From: a virus
Virus record (IMG/VR): IMGVR_UViG_3300037089_000228
Location: 1 to 45,325 of that record
Length of the DNA stretch: 45,325 nt
Direction: 5' to 3' (one strand)
The notes under the pieces were generated by a model. The model had not been told where the DNA came from and did not search any database. It was given only the letters and a program-made list of their open reading frames with translations. Both the position numbers and the translations under genes were made by a program. Shown here piece after piece: positions 31,250-37,809 of the stretch; the stretch's first letter is position 1, and each line of letters opens with the position of its first letter.

Positions 31250-32063
31250 ATGGCACCAACAGCCGGTCAATCTCTGCCACGCGCCGGTCAATTATGCCCT
31301 GTTCTTCTGGCGTGCCTTTGGACAGCGCCAGCAGCCCGCGCCGCTCGTCCAGCAGGGTTTGCCTTATGGCAGTATCCTGCCGGCGATTAGGAGCCGCCGG
31401 AACCCCCACTAGGGCAGGATTCTTGCCCTCCCAGGTATGGTAGCAGGTCGCCACGCAGGCTTTCCACCGCCGCACCGGATTCTTGCCTGACCGCCAGCCA
31501 TTCGCCTCATAATGGTTCCATGCCGCCTGCGCGTCAGGCTTCGGCCAGCCGGGAAACCGCACCGCGCACTCCGCCAGCCATTCAGCCTCGGATGGGGGCT
31601 TCCCCTTACCATCCCCTTCATCAGATACAGAAGAGAGAAGAGAGAGAGAAGAGGCGTCGCGTTTTGTGCGTGACATTTTCGTGACATCTGATACATCTCT
31701 CTTCCGGCGCTGGCGTTCGGTGTTTAACGCTCTGTTCTTCGCCGACTTGCCATTGTGCCGGCCTGCATGAACAAAGCACAAAACATCCCCGTTTCGGGTC
31801 ATCCAACCCACTTCAGCCATGGCTTCGGTGAAGCCCGCAACCCCCACAATGTTGTCAAGGATGTTGGGTGCGCAACATTTGAGCGTGACAAAAGCGTGAC
31901 AGGTTTCGGGGTCGAAGTCGGTCACGTTCTGGTCCACCCACTCCATCGCCACCATGACGCAGCCGGCGGCATGGGCCGGGACGATCATCAGGCGCGAGGC
32001 AAGCTCCAGAATTTCCCGCTTGGTGGTGAGGCCGATGCCCCATTTCAGCCAGTCACCGGCCAT
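31248..32063 (-). CDS. Replication-initiator-like protein (phage O / DnaD-like layout)
   Basis: 271 residues from ATG 32063, chosen because GGGAGG lies seven bases before it; an open frame upstream is a shadow. The N-terminal half (MAGDWLKWGIGLTTKREILE, then VMVAMEWVDQN, GFTEAMAEVGWM, about 65-100) has the helix-turn-helix-like order of phage replication initiators ('W.k.e..l..k.kv..ia..l......vvG.l..lW'). It continues with a basic linker (RQRRKRD). The C-terminal FPGWPKPDAQAAWNHYEANG (about 177-196), WRSGKNPVRRWKACVATCYH is the usual end ('fw.hY...gW.......m.dWkaa...w'). No Walker motifs. It would recruit host replication proteins at an origin, perhaps in or near itself. Confidence 0.7.
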   Translation of the reverse strand: MAGDWLKWGIGLTTKREILELASRLMIVPAHAAGCVMVAMEWVDQNVTDFDPETCHAFVTLKCCAPNILDNIVGVAGFTEAMAEVGWMTRNGDVLCFVHAGRHNGKSAKNRALNTERQRRKRDVSDVTKMSRTKRDASSLSLLSSVSDEGDGKGKPPSEAEWLAECAVRFPGWPKPDAQAAWNHYEANGWRSGKNPVRRWKACVATCYHTWEGKNPALVGVPAAPNRRQDTAIRQTLLDERRGLLALSKGTPEEQGIIDRRVAEIDRLLVP

Positions 32064-32271
32064 GGTCAGCCTCCCTGGTGGCACTCGTGGGCGCGGTGGG
32101 CGGCGGAGGACGTGGAGTAGAATAGACCACGACGTATTTTCCTTGGGTTGGTTCTTCGGGTTTAAGGCCAGAGCATTTGAGGCAATAAATGCCAGCCCAC
32201 GGGAAGTCCCAAGCTGGTCTCGCCCCGCAGATTTCACACGGCTCACTGCTTACTTCAAGGTCTGTGCTCAT
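32053..32271 (-). CDS. Small zinc-ribbon-like protein
   Basis: 72 residues from ATG 32271. CEICGARPAWDFPWAGIYCL then KC gives two CxxC pairs about 15 residues apart, a plausible single zinc ribbon. The tail (TQGKYVVVYSTPRPPPPTAP) is Pro-rich. It overlaps the start of the replication-like gene by 11 bases, so the two are coupled. Possibly an accessory nucleic-acid-binding protein. Confidence 0.65.
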   Translation of the reverse strand: MSTDLEVSSEPCEICGARPAWDFPWAGIYCLKCSGLKPEEPTQGKYVVVYSTPRPPPPTAPTSATREADHGR

Positions 32272-32560
32272 GTTAAATTCCCGGCCCTTGCAAGCCCTGC
32301 CGCGCCGGTTGATCTGTTCTTGCGGGGTCTGCCTCCAAGCAGACCATTGCGCCGGGCGGCCCTTGCCTTGCGCGTGGAAGTAAAGGAACCCAATAGCCGG
32401 GCTGCTGCTGAGCGTTGTTTCTTGGTCACGTCTATATGTAAAACCCACCGTTCGAAAAAAAGTCAAGATTTTATTTGACAAACCCAACGCTTGGCGTTCC
32501 ACTCGCCCCCATGGCCACCACCCTTCCCCTCTCGCCCACTCGCCGCATCACCACCCGCCC
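32272..32560. promoter_or_regulatory. Divergent region before the second early group
   Basis: 289 bases with no supported gene. Leftward promoter candidate: TTGACT (32466-32461), 18 bases, TTTACA (32442-32437), followed by ATATAGA. Rightward, TTGACA stands at 32475-32480 with no good -10, next to AACGC-TTG-GCGTT (about 32486-32498), a short inverted repeat that may be an operator. A leftward open frame crosses 32272-32502 from a GTG, but it contains the promoter candidate and lacks a ribosome site. Confidence 0.4.
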
Positions 32561-33322
32561 ATGAAACTCTACAAGCTCACCACGCAGGACGGCTATACCC
32601 GCTACCACGAAACTAACGAGACGCTTTGGTCTAAGGGCAAGACCGTCGAAAAGCCCGCCAAGGATAATCCGCGGCTTTGCACCGCGGATGTCGTGCACGC
32701 CACGGTTGACCTTGATCTGGCGCTGCTGCTCAACCTGAATCAGGGCAATATCAGCAACCCGCAACCGTGGGAAGCCAAGGGCAAACCGGTGGTGCGCGAT
32801 TACGGCAAGGTGGGCTGCTTCAAGCTCACCACGGTCAAAAAGCTGCCGGTGCCCGCATGGTACTCCAATGCAACCAAGGCGCAGAGGGTGCGCGTGCGGT
32901 TCGCCATTTTGTGTGCCCGCTCGGTGCTTTCCATTTATGAGTCGAGGTATCCGGAAGACAAGCGACCTAGCGCGGCCATCGAAGCAGCGGAACGCTGGTT
33001 GGATGGCCGCGCGTCGGCGCAAGAACTACGGAACGCCGCCGACGCCGCCGCCGACGCCGCCGCCGCCGCCTCCGCCGCCTCCGCCGCCTACGCCGCCTCC
33101 GCCGACGCCGCCTACGCCGCCGCCGCCTCCGCCGCCTCCGCCGCCTACGCCGCCGCCGCCTACGCCGCCGCCGCCTCCGCCGCCTCCGCCGCCTACGCCG
33201 CCTCCGCCGCCGCCGACGCCTCCGCCGCCGACGCCGACGCCGCCGCCTTAAAAAGCAAAATGCCGCCGATTGATTTCGGGGTCTTTGCGCGGCAGGCGGT
33301 GGCCGCTGAAATGAAGGAGTGA
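32561..33322 (+). CDS. Repeat protein with long Ala-rich helix
   Basis: 253 residues. The N-terminal 150 residues (MKLYKLTTQDGYTRYHETNE, then GCFKLTTVKKLPVPAWYSNA, RFAILCARSVLSIYESRYPE) match a common phage/bacterial unknown family with a YKLT start and a later 'Y....P.....i.aAe.wl.g'. A 71-codon tract (33035-33247) of Ala with regular Asp, Ser and Tyr (AADAAADAAAAASAASAAYA) then forms a very regular helix. The C-terminus resumes with IDFGVFARQAVAAEMKE. Proteins with the same 'AAxAAAxAA' helices occur as phage or immunity-type proteins of unknown role. No ribosome site was found. First gene of the second early group. Confidence 0.7.
   Translation: MKLYKLTTQDGYTRYHETNETLWSKGKTVEKPAKDNPRLCTADVVHATVDLDLALLLNLNQGNISNPQPWEAKGKPVVRDYGKVGCFKLTTVKKLPVPAWYSNATKAQRVRVRFAILCARSVLSIYESRYPEDKRPSAAIEAAERWLDGRASAQELRNAADAAADAAAAASAASAAYAASADAAYAAAASAASAAYAAAAYAAAASAASAAYAASAAADASAADADAAALKSKMPPIDFGVFARQAVAAEMKE
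33035..33247 (+). repeat. GCC-based triplet tract coding Ala-rich helix
   Basis: Nearly pure GCC codons with periodic GAC, TCC and TAC, in units of GCCGCCNNC. The tract leaves all frames open: poly-Pro in another plus frame and poly-Arg on the minus strand, which create long spurious frames. Slippage-prone, so length may vary between individuals. Confidence 0.9.
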
Positions 33323-33326
33323 CACT

Positions 33327-33548
33327 ATGAAAGAGAACGCCATTGCCCTCAGCCCCGACCGCCGCTACCGCGAACTCACTCCCGAAGTCTCGCCGGCCAA
33401 GCTCGCCTTGGGCCTGCTCAACCTTGGGCTGGACGAGCTGGCCGTCGCATTTCAGGGCTACGAGCGCGACTGCTTCGAGGCGGGCCAGCCCCCGCCGAGC
33501 TACGCGGAGTTTCACCGGCACCAGCTTTCACCCTCAACCCAAAACTAA
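33327..33548 (+). CDS. 73-residue hypothetical ending PPPSYAEFHRHQ
   Basis: KENAIALSPDRRYRELTPEV then KLALGLLNLGLDELAVAFQG and CFEAGQPPPSYAEFHRHQLS. Its ending recurs, frame-shifted and with changes, at 34735-34770 in the 34514 gene (PPPGFAEFHRHHHH), so the two share a C-terminal module. Function unknown. Confidence 0.65.
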   Translation: MKENAIALSPDRRYRELTPEVSPAKLALGLLNLGLDELAVAFQGYERDCFEAGQPPPSYAEFHRHQLSPSTQN

Positions 33549-33550
33549 CC

Positions 33551-34132
33551 ATGTGCCAGTACAAATCAGCCATCGTTCTCCGCGACGAGAAATGCAAGGG
33601 CGGTTTCCAGCTGCTCTTTTCGCCGTGGACGGAAAGCCATGACGAGCTTTGCATCATCCACAAGCTGCTGGTCAACGACAAGAAGCTCCAGCTTGCCAAG
33701 GTGGAATTTTCGCCCGCAAGCATGGACAAGGCCCACCTGATCGACGAGTACAAGCTTACGATAGACGAGGAGCGCACCCCGGACTGGTTCGACAAGGAAA
33801 TGCAGGAGAAGGTCACGAATCGCCTGCGTAACTATATCAAGTCCATCATCGTCGATGGCGACGTGGAGCTACTCATCGGCGGTCAGTTCGTGATCGCGCC
33901 AAGCGCCAAAATCCAATGCGCCCGTTCAATGGTGATCTCTGCGATTTGGGGTGGCACCGTGAATGCGATTTGGGGTGGCACCGTGAATGAGATTTGGGGT
34001 GGCACCGTGAATGAGATTCGGGGTGGCACCGTGAATGCGATTCGGGGTGGCACCGTGAATGAGATTTGGGGTGGCACCGTGAATGTTCATTCCGGCGCAA
34101 TCATCGTCAAAGACAATCGCCCCAAGAAATGA
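33551..34132 (+). CDS. Protein with six 8-residue IWGGTVN repeats
   Basis: 193 residues. The N-terminal 130 residues are an unknown alpha/beta domain (YKSAIVLRDEKCKGGFQLLF, HDELCIIHKLLVNDKKLQLA, DEYKLTIDEERTPDWFDKEM). At residues 131-178 come six copies of [A/E]-I-[W/R]-GGTVN, then a short end (VHSGAIIVKDNRPKK). The periodic I/W, GG and TV strongly suggest stacked short beta turns, as in solenoid or polyglycine-like folds. Similar IxGGT(V/I)xx repeats are known in phage hypothetical proteins. The 24-bp DNA repeat would permit rapid change in repeat number. Confidence 0.7.
   Translation: MCQYKSAIVLRDEKCKGGFQLLFSPWTESHDELCIIHKLLVNDKKLQLAKVEFSPASMDKAHLIDEYKLTIDEERTPDWFDKEMQEKVTNRLRNYIKSIIVDGDVELLIGGQFVIAPSAKIQCARSMVISAIWGGTVNAIWGGTVNEIWGGTVNEIRGGTVNAIRGGTVNEIWGGTVNVHSGAIIVKDNRPKK
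33941..34084 (+). repeat. Six tandem 24-bp coding repeats
   Basis: Units begin at 33941, 33965, 33989, 34013, 34037 and 34061. Consensus is G[C/A]GATT[T/C]GGGG followed by TGGCACCGTGAAT. Only two positions vary, in different combinations (units 1-2 identical; units 3 and 6 identical), which suggests recent expansion and recombination among units. Confidence 0.95.
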
Positions 34133-34173
34133 GCCACCACCACGCCGCGCAGGTGCGGCCAGTTTTAACATGA
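34129..34173 (+). CDS. 14-codon bridging frame (gene-end remnant)
   Basis: MSHHHAAQVRPVLT, with ATG overlapping the previous stop (ATGA) and its TGA overlapping the next ATG (ACATGA). The same residues HHHAAQVRPVLT end the shifted frame of the 34514 gene. Most likely the last codons of a lost or duplicated gene that still link translation of the genes on both sides. May not make a functional peptide. Confidence 0.45.
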   Translation: MSHHHAAQVRPVLT

Positions 34174-34175
34174 AA
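34134..34175 (+). repeat. 42-bp direct repeat, copy 1
   Basis: 41 of 42 bases match 34757-34798. Each copy ends with the ATG of the following gene and contains GCCGC-N6-GCGGC (a possible hairpin) ten to fifteen bases before it. Likely a duplicated gene end carrying a start site. Confidence 0.9.
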
Positions 34176-34511
34176 ATACCCAATGACGGCGGATCGGTGT
34201 TTCCAACCATCAGCGGGAAATACCATATAGATGAAGGTGCATTTGACGCTAGAAAAACGCAAAGCGGAGAGTTCACCGCACAAGGCGGCATGACCCTGCG
34301 CGACTACTTCGCGGCAAGGGCAATGCCACTCGCCCAAGAAGACGGTGGCCATGGAACCGCAGCAGAAGCAGAAAAAGAGTTTGGCATGAAACCGGGCACC
34401 TATTCGGCCCGCATACATCGGCCGCTTTTAATGGCGAAAGCAGCCTATCAATACGCTGACGCCATGATTGCCGAACGCAAGCCCGCTCGGCCCAAACCCG
34501 CCCGCCTTTGA
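34170..34511 (+). CDS. Common phage/prophage unknown (GMTLRDYFAA family)
   Basis: 113 residues from ATG 34170. DGGSVFPTIS (5-14) and GGMTLRDYFAARAMPLAQED (about 37-56), then AYQYADAMIAERKPA. This is a frequent phage protein type: 'DGG.AFP.....GmtlRDyFAa.am.......a...a...Y..ADAMl.aR'. Function is unknown. Start lies inside the 42-bp repeat. A low-complexity Pro/Lys end. Confidence 0.8.
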   Translation: MKIPNDGGSVFPTISGKYHIDEGAFDARKTQSGEFTAQGGMTLRDYFAARAMPLAQEDGGHGTAAEAEKEFGMKPGTYSARIHRPLLMAKAAYQYADAMIAERKPARPKPARL

Positions 34512-34513
34512 AC

Positions 34514-34796
34514 ATGAATACCGACCCCGCAGTTGTCTTATGGGAAAAGTTGGTCTCCTCCTGCACGCCCGAGGAACAGGCCATGTATGCCGCCCATCCC
34601 TCCTACCGCAGTATGTTCCTGCTCGGCTATACCGTCGGCGAGTTCGCCGCGAGCAGGCGCAGTCTTGAAGCTGCCGCCACCCCCTTCTCCGGTCCCGAGC
34701 GCAGGCGTCTCGGGATAGTGCCCGCCCCCACCGGGCTTCGCGGAATTTCACCGGCACCACCACCACGCCGCACAGGTGCGGCCAGTTTTAACATGA
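34514..34796 (+). pseudogene. Hypothetical gene with a probable +1 frameshift near its end
   Basis: ATG 34514 opens NTDPAVVLWEKLVSSCTPEE, MYAAHPSYRSMFLLGYTVGE, FAASRRSLEAAATPFSGPER, RRLGIVPAP. After the C-rich run at about 34720-34731, the expected ending PPPGFAEFHRHHHHAAQVRP-VLT lies in the +1 frame and stops at TGA 34794-34796, overlapping the next ATG. The original frame instead runs open to 34972 with unlikely sequence. The parallel ending PPPSYAEFHRHQ at 33327-33548 supports the shifted reading. Either a C-run indel (real or assembly error) or frameshifting. Confidence 0.6.
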
Positions 34797-34798
34797 AA
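34757..34798 (+). repeat. 42-bp direct repeat, copy 2
   Basis: Matches 34134-34175 with one difference (A for G in the GCCGC-G/A-CAGG segment). Same hairpin and same ATG placement as copy 1. Confidence 0.9.
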
Positions 34799-34972
34799 CA
34801 TCCACCCGCTTGGACAAAGTCCCTCAGTCCCGCTGCCGCTGTGTGCCTTGACGTGGCCGTGGCCGGCGTGGGCAGGGCAGACCTGTCGCCGATGGCTGCG
34901 CAAAAACGCCCATTTTCAAACCCGCTACGCCATGAACGAAAACACAAACACATCACTCGTCAATCCCGCTGA
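34793..34972 (+). CDS. Doubtful 59-residue frame
   Basis: Starts at the ATG in repeat copy 2 (MKHPPAWTKSLSPAAAVCLD) with stop/start overlap to the shifted gene before it. It overlaps the annealing-like gene by 41 bases. Composition is weak and no family is seen; the alternative is a leader with no product. Confidence 0.3.
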   Translation: MKHPPAWTKSLSPAAAVCLDVAVAGVGRADLSPMAAQKRPFSNPLRHERKHKHITRQSR

Positions 34973-35729
34973 ACTTAACCGCATCTCCACAGAGGTTGCT
35001 CACGTCTGCAAGGAAATCGTCACGCGCACCGCCATGAACATCGGCGGCCGCAAATACGTCAAGGTCGAAGGCTGGCAGTCCATCGCCACGGCGCACGGCT
35101 GCGTGGCCAGCGCCAGGGCCGTCGAGGTCGTGGAGGGCGGCGTCCGGGCCATCGGTGAAATCCGCCGCATGTCCGATGGTGCCCTGATTGCCACTGCTGA
35201 GGGCTTCGTCGGTGACGACGAAGCCGTGTGGTACGGCGGCGAGAAAGAGGACCGCAATGGCCGCACGATCACCTACCCCTCGCGGCCCATGTACGCGATC
35301 CGCGCAATGGCCCAGACCCGCGCCATCAGCCGGGCCTGCCGCACCGCCTTCGCCCATGTCGTCGTGCTCATGGACGCCGGGCTTGAAACCACGCCTGCCG
35401 AGGAAGTGCCCGCCGAGGACTTCGACGACAAGGCGGAGCGGGCCAAGCCGGTCACGCCAGCACCCGCCAAGGACGCACCCGCCGCCGAACCTGCCGAGGT
35501 ACAGCTTGAAGGCTGGCGCGGGCATCGCATCCATTTCGGCAAGAATCGCGGCACCCAGCTCGGCAGCCTCCAGTCGAAGCAGCTCCAGTGGTACTTTGAG
35601 AACTGCTATCCCGCGAAGGCGTTTAAGGGAGCGATTGAGCCCGCTGCGCAGGCTTTGGCCGACGCGCTCAAGGCCGCCGCCGATGAACTTGGCCTCAAAC
35701 CCCGACAGGAAGAACAGGTGCAATTCTAA
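34932..35729 (+). CDS. ssDNA-annealing/recombination-like protein with ExoX-like C-terminus
   Basis: 265 residues from ATG 34932. Residues about 1-160 (NIGGRKYVKVEGWQSIATAH, then GEIRRMSDGALIATAEGFVG, then AMAQTRAISRACRTAFAHVV) follow a pattern of phage proteins in the single-strand annealing/recombination neighbourhood: 'Y....GW..ia...G', 'v.....G......g.......', 'mA.TRA..RAlR'. A flexible Pro/Ala linker is followed by GHRIHFGKNRGTQLGSLQSK, a match to the ExoX-like C-terminal domain ('l.fGKykGk.l.dl...yl.w'). Role: probably binding or annealing ssDNA in replication-recombination. The coiled-coil gene follows with TAATG overlap. Confidence 0.65.
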   Translation: MNENTNTSLVNPAELNRISTEVAHVCKEIVTRTAMNIGGRKYVKVEGWQSIATAHGCVASARAVEVVEGGVRAIGEIRRMSDGALIATAEGFVGDDEAVWYGGEKEDRNGRTITYPSRPMYAIRAMAQTRAISRACRTAFAHVVVLMDAGLETTPAEEVPAEDFDDKAERAKPVTPAPAKDAPAAEPAEVQLEGWRGHRIHFGKNRGTQLGSLQSKQLQWYFENCYPAKAFKGAIEPAAQALADALKAAADELGLKPRQEEQVQF

Positions 35730-36451
35730 TGAATACCGCTATCATCACCCTCACCGGCCTTGCGCCGGAAATCACCGTCTCCGAGGCCGCACGCACCGAG
35801 CGCGACCAGTTGCTTGTCGTGGCGCACAACGTCGAGGTTGTCGCCACCGCGCAGGAGGCGGAATCCGCCGCCGAGACGCTGAAGGAAATCAAGACCTTCA
35901 CGCGCTCGCTGGAATCCGCCCGCACCGAGGTCAAGGGGCCGGTGCTAGACATTGGCCGCAAGATCGACACGCTGGCCAAGGAAATCACCGCCGAGCTGGA
36001 GGCGGAGGCCGGGCGCATCTCCAAGCTGCTCGGAGCCTACCAAGCCGAGCAATACCGCAAGCAGCAGGAGGCCGAGAAACGGGCGCGTGACGAGGAGCAG
36101 CGCATCTTGGCCGAAGCCGCCGCCAAGGCCAAGGATGCCGCCGAGCACTCGCGCACACAGGCGTCATTCGACGGCAAGCTGGAGAACATTCAGCAGAAGG
36201 CCACGGAGCAGATTGCCGACCTCAAGGCGTCCGTCGCCAAGGCCGCGCCCAAGACGTTCGCCGGCACCGCCACCCGCGAGGAAGTCTGCTTTGAAGTGCT
36301 GGACATCGAGGCGCTCTACCGTGCCGAGCCGTCGCTTGTGATCCTCTCGCCCAATAACACCGCCATTCGCGGCATCGTGAAGGCGTACCCTGACAAGCCG
36401 CTTCCCGGCGTGCGCGTCTGGAAAGAGAGCAAGATGATCGTGCGAGGCTAA
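35729..36451 (+). CDS. Coiled-coil recombination-partner protein
   Basis: 240 residues. A short start (MNTAIITLTGLAPEITVSEA), then long charged helices (EAESAAETLKEIKTFTRSLE through AEKRARDEEQRILAEAAAKA, about 42-140) with strong heptads. The end is compact and possibly beta-rich (TREEVCFEVLDIEALYRAEP, then PGVRVWKESKMIVRG). Phages often carry such a coiled-coil protein next to a RecT/ERF-type gene, as here. Enzymatic activity is unlikely. Confidence 0.65.
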   Translation: MNTAIITLTGLAPEITVSEAARTERDQLLVVAHNVEVVATAQEAESAAETLKEIKTFTRSLESARTEVKGPVLDIGRKIDTLAKEITAELEAEAGRISKLLGAYQAEQYRKQQEAEKRARDEEQRILAEAAAKAKDAAEHSRTQASFDGKLENIQQKATEQIADLKASVAKAAPKTFAGTATREEVCFEVLDIEALYRAEPSLVILSPNNTAIRGIVKAYPDKPLPGVRVWKESKMIVRG

Positions 36452-36455
36452 TCAC

Positions 36456-36468
36456 CCCCGCGCCGGGG
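36456..36468 (+). promoter_or_regulatory. Short GC hairpin CCCCG-CGC-CGGGG
   Basis: A perfect five-base-pair stem in the 31-base gap between the coiled-coil and HNH genes. AAAAA follows instead of T, so it is not a plus-strand terminator. It could slow ribosomes or protect the RNA end. Confidence 0.4.
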
Positions 36469-36482
36469 CGGGAAAAATCATC

Positions 36483-36851
36483 ATGAGACGCTTTACCGGA
36501 GAGTATGCTGAGGATGGACAGGCCAAGCGCCGCGCCGCCCGTGAGGCGGTGGGCAATCGGTGCATCCGTTGCGGCAGCCCATCGGTGCCGGGCCGCATCC
36601 TAACGACGCATCATTTCGACGGCAACAAGGCCAATGACGCATGGTGGAATCTCCTGCCGCTCTGTCAGGTCTGCCATCTGCACATTCAGGGCAAGGTTGA
36701 TCCCGAGACGCCTTGGTTTCTCGAACACTCTGACTGGCTCAAACCCTATGTAGCCGGTTTCTACGCCCATAAGTACGAGGGCAAATCAATCACCCGCCAA
36801 GAGGCGGATCAGCGGCTCGACGAGCTGCTGGCCTACGAAAGACGCGCATGA
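36483..36851 (+). CDS. HNH endonuclease
   Basis: 122 residues. CIRCG (27-31), TTHHFDGNKANDAWWNLLPL (41-60) and CQVCHLHIQ (61-69) give a zinc site (Cys27, Cys30, Cys61, Cys64) and the HNH core (His43/His44, Asn56, His65/His67). Single-domain, so either a free-standing homing-type nuclease or a packaging/recombination nuclease. It is in the recombination neighbourhood rather than near TerL. Its last bases overlap the next gene as ATGA. Confidence 0.85.
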   Translation: MRRFTGEYAEDGQAKRRAAREAVGNRCIRCGSPSVPGRILTTHHFDGNKANDAWWNLLPLCQVCHLHIQGKVDPETPWFLEHSDWLKPYVAGFYAHKYEGKSITRQEADQRLDELLAYERRA

Positions 36852-37084
36852 AAATGAACCGCCTCACCCTCCTGCTGGCATGGCTCGCGCCGCTGTGGTT
36901 TATCGTGCGCGAATGGAAGAATGGCACCCGTAAAATGCGCCTTCACCACAAGGCGGGAAGCGGCCAATGGTCGGTTGCTTTTGGAAAACATCATTACAGC
37001 ACCGCGCCCAGTCTGCGCACAGCCCTGGTTGCCGCGCTGCGCAAGGTCAAGCCAGCCCAACAGGAGAACCCGCCACATGAATAA
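36848..37084 (+). CDS. 78-residue protein with N-terminal membrane segment
   Basis: MKMNRLTLLLAWLAPLWFIV forms a hydrophobic segment at 5-21, followed by a basic domain (REWKNGTRKMRLHHKAGSGQ, then SLRTALVAALRKVKP). Inner-membrane anchored, basic side probably cytoplasmic. Function unknown. ATGA-coupled to the HNH gene, and overlaps the next gene by eight bases. Confidence 0.65.
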   Translation: MKMNRLTLLLAWLAPLWFIVREWKNGTRKMRLHHKAGSGQWSVAFGKHHYSTAPSLRTALVAALRKVKPAQQENPPHE

Positions 37085-37355
37085 GCCCGCCACCGTGAAG
37101 CCGCGCAAGCTCTGGTCATTGGTACCCGATAAAATAAAGCCCGGTGGGGTGGTTTTATTTACCCGAAAGACCAAGTTTTTTAAGTATCCAAAGCTCCTGT
37201 TCGACGCCAGCCCGGCCAGCCTCGCGGCCATGCGGGAGCGGGTGGCGAAGGCGCTACAAGTCATCGAAAACAAGGCAGATTGGATGCCGTACAGCAACAA
37301 AGCGGGGTGTATTCTTCGTGCCCTGTATCCGTCCCTGAAAGGCAAACATGACTGA
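37077..37355 (+). CDS. Basic 92-residue hypothetical
   Basis: ATG 37077 overlaps the previous stop. KPATVKPRKLWSLVPDKIKP then VVLFTRKTKFFKYPKLLFDA, very basic with aromatic residues, which suits nucleic-acid binding. No known fold. Overlaps the next gene by eight bases. Confidence 0.65.
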   Translation: MNKPATVKPRKLWSLVPDKIKPGGVVLFTRKTKFFKYPKLLFDASPASLAAMRERVAKALQVIENKADWMPYSNKAGCILRALYPSLKGKHD

Positions 37356-37809
37356 CCCACAGAACACCCCGCCCACCACCGCGCAGATACACGAGGACAA
37401 TGCGAGGCTAGCTCACAAGTTAGCCCAACACGAGGAATCGGTGCAGCTAGGCACCTCGGATTACCCGTGCTGTTTTGTTCGTCCTTACGCCGCCGCCCTT
37501 GCCCGGACCGATCAAAAGCTGAAGGAGTGCGAGGAGGATTCTGTTCAACTCGACGCATGGCAGTTCGCCTTTGGCACCACTCAACTGACTCACGCTATTG
37601 CACGGCTTGAGAAAGCCGTAGCCAACCGCGACCGGCTGGCGCGGGAGAATGAGGAGTTGCGCACCATCGTTGTGCAATTCGATGCGTGCATTAACGATCT
37701 AATCGAAGATCGAGACACGGCGGACATGATTGTTAAAGCGAGAAATACGCAATACTTCCATCGCAAGATTGTAGCCGCCCTCGCGGGCGGAAAGGGAGAA
37801 CGAAAATGA
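37348..37809 (+). CDS. Coiled-coil hypothetical, 153 residues
   Basis: Helical and acidic: IHEDNARLAHKLAQHEESVQ, CFVRPYAAALARTDQKLKEC, ARLEKAVANRDRLARENEEL. Several Cys residues. No enzyme motif. ATGA-linked to the next gene. Similar to variable coiled-coil proteins in early phage regions. Confidence 0.65.
   Translation: MTDPQNTPPTTAQIHEDNARLAHKLAQHEESVQLGTSDYPCCFVRPYAAALARTDQKLKECEEDSVQLDAWQFAFGTTQLTHAIARLEKAVANRDRLARENEELRTIVVQFDACINDLIEDRDTADMIVKARNTQYFHRKIVAALAGGKGERK

Noticed and set aside
32272-32502. N-terminal extension of the zinc-ribbon-like gene to a GTG at 32502
   Set aside because: It contains the best leftward promoter candidate and has no ribosome site; the later ATG at 32271 begins the Cys-containing part.
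32868-33521. Long poly-Pro (plus) and poly-Arg (minus) frames
   Set aside because: They come only from the GCC tract of the 32561-33322 gene read in other frames.
33941-34084. CRISPR array
   Set aside because: Units are directly adjacent 24-mers without spacers, in frame and coding.
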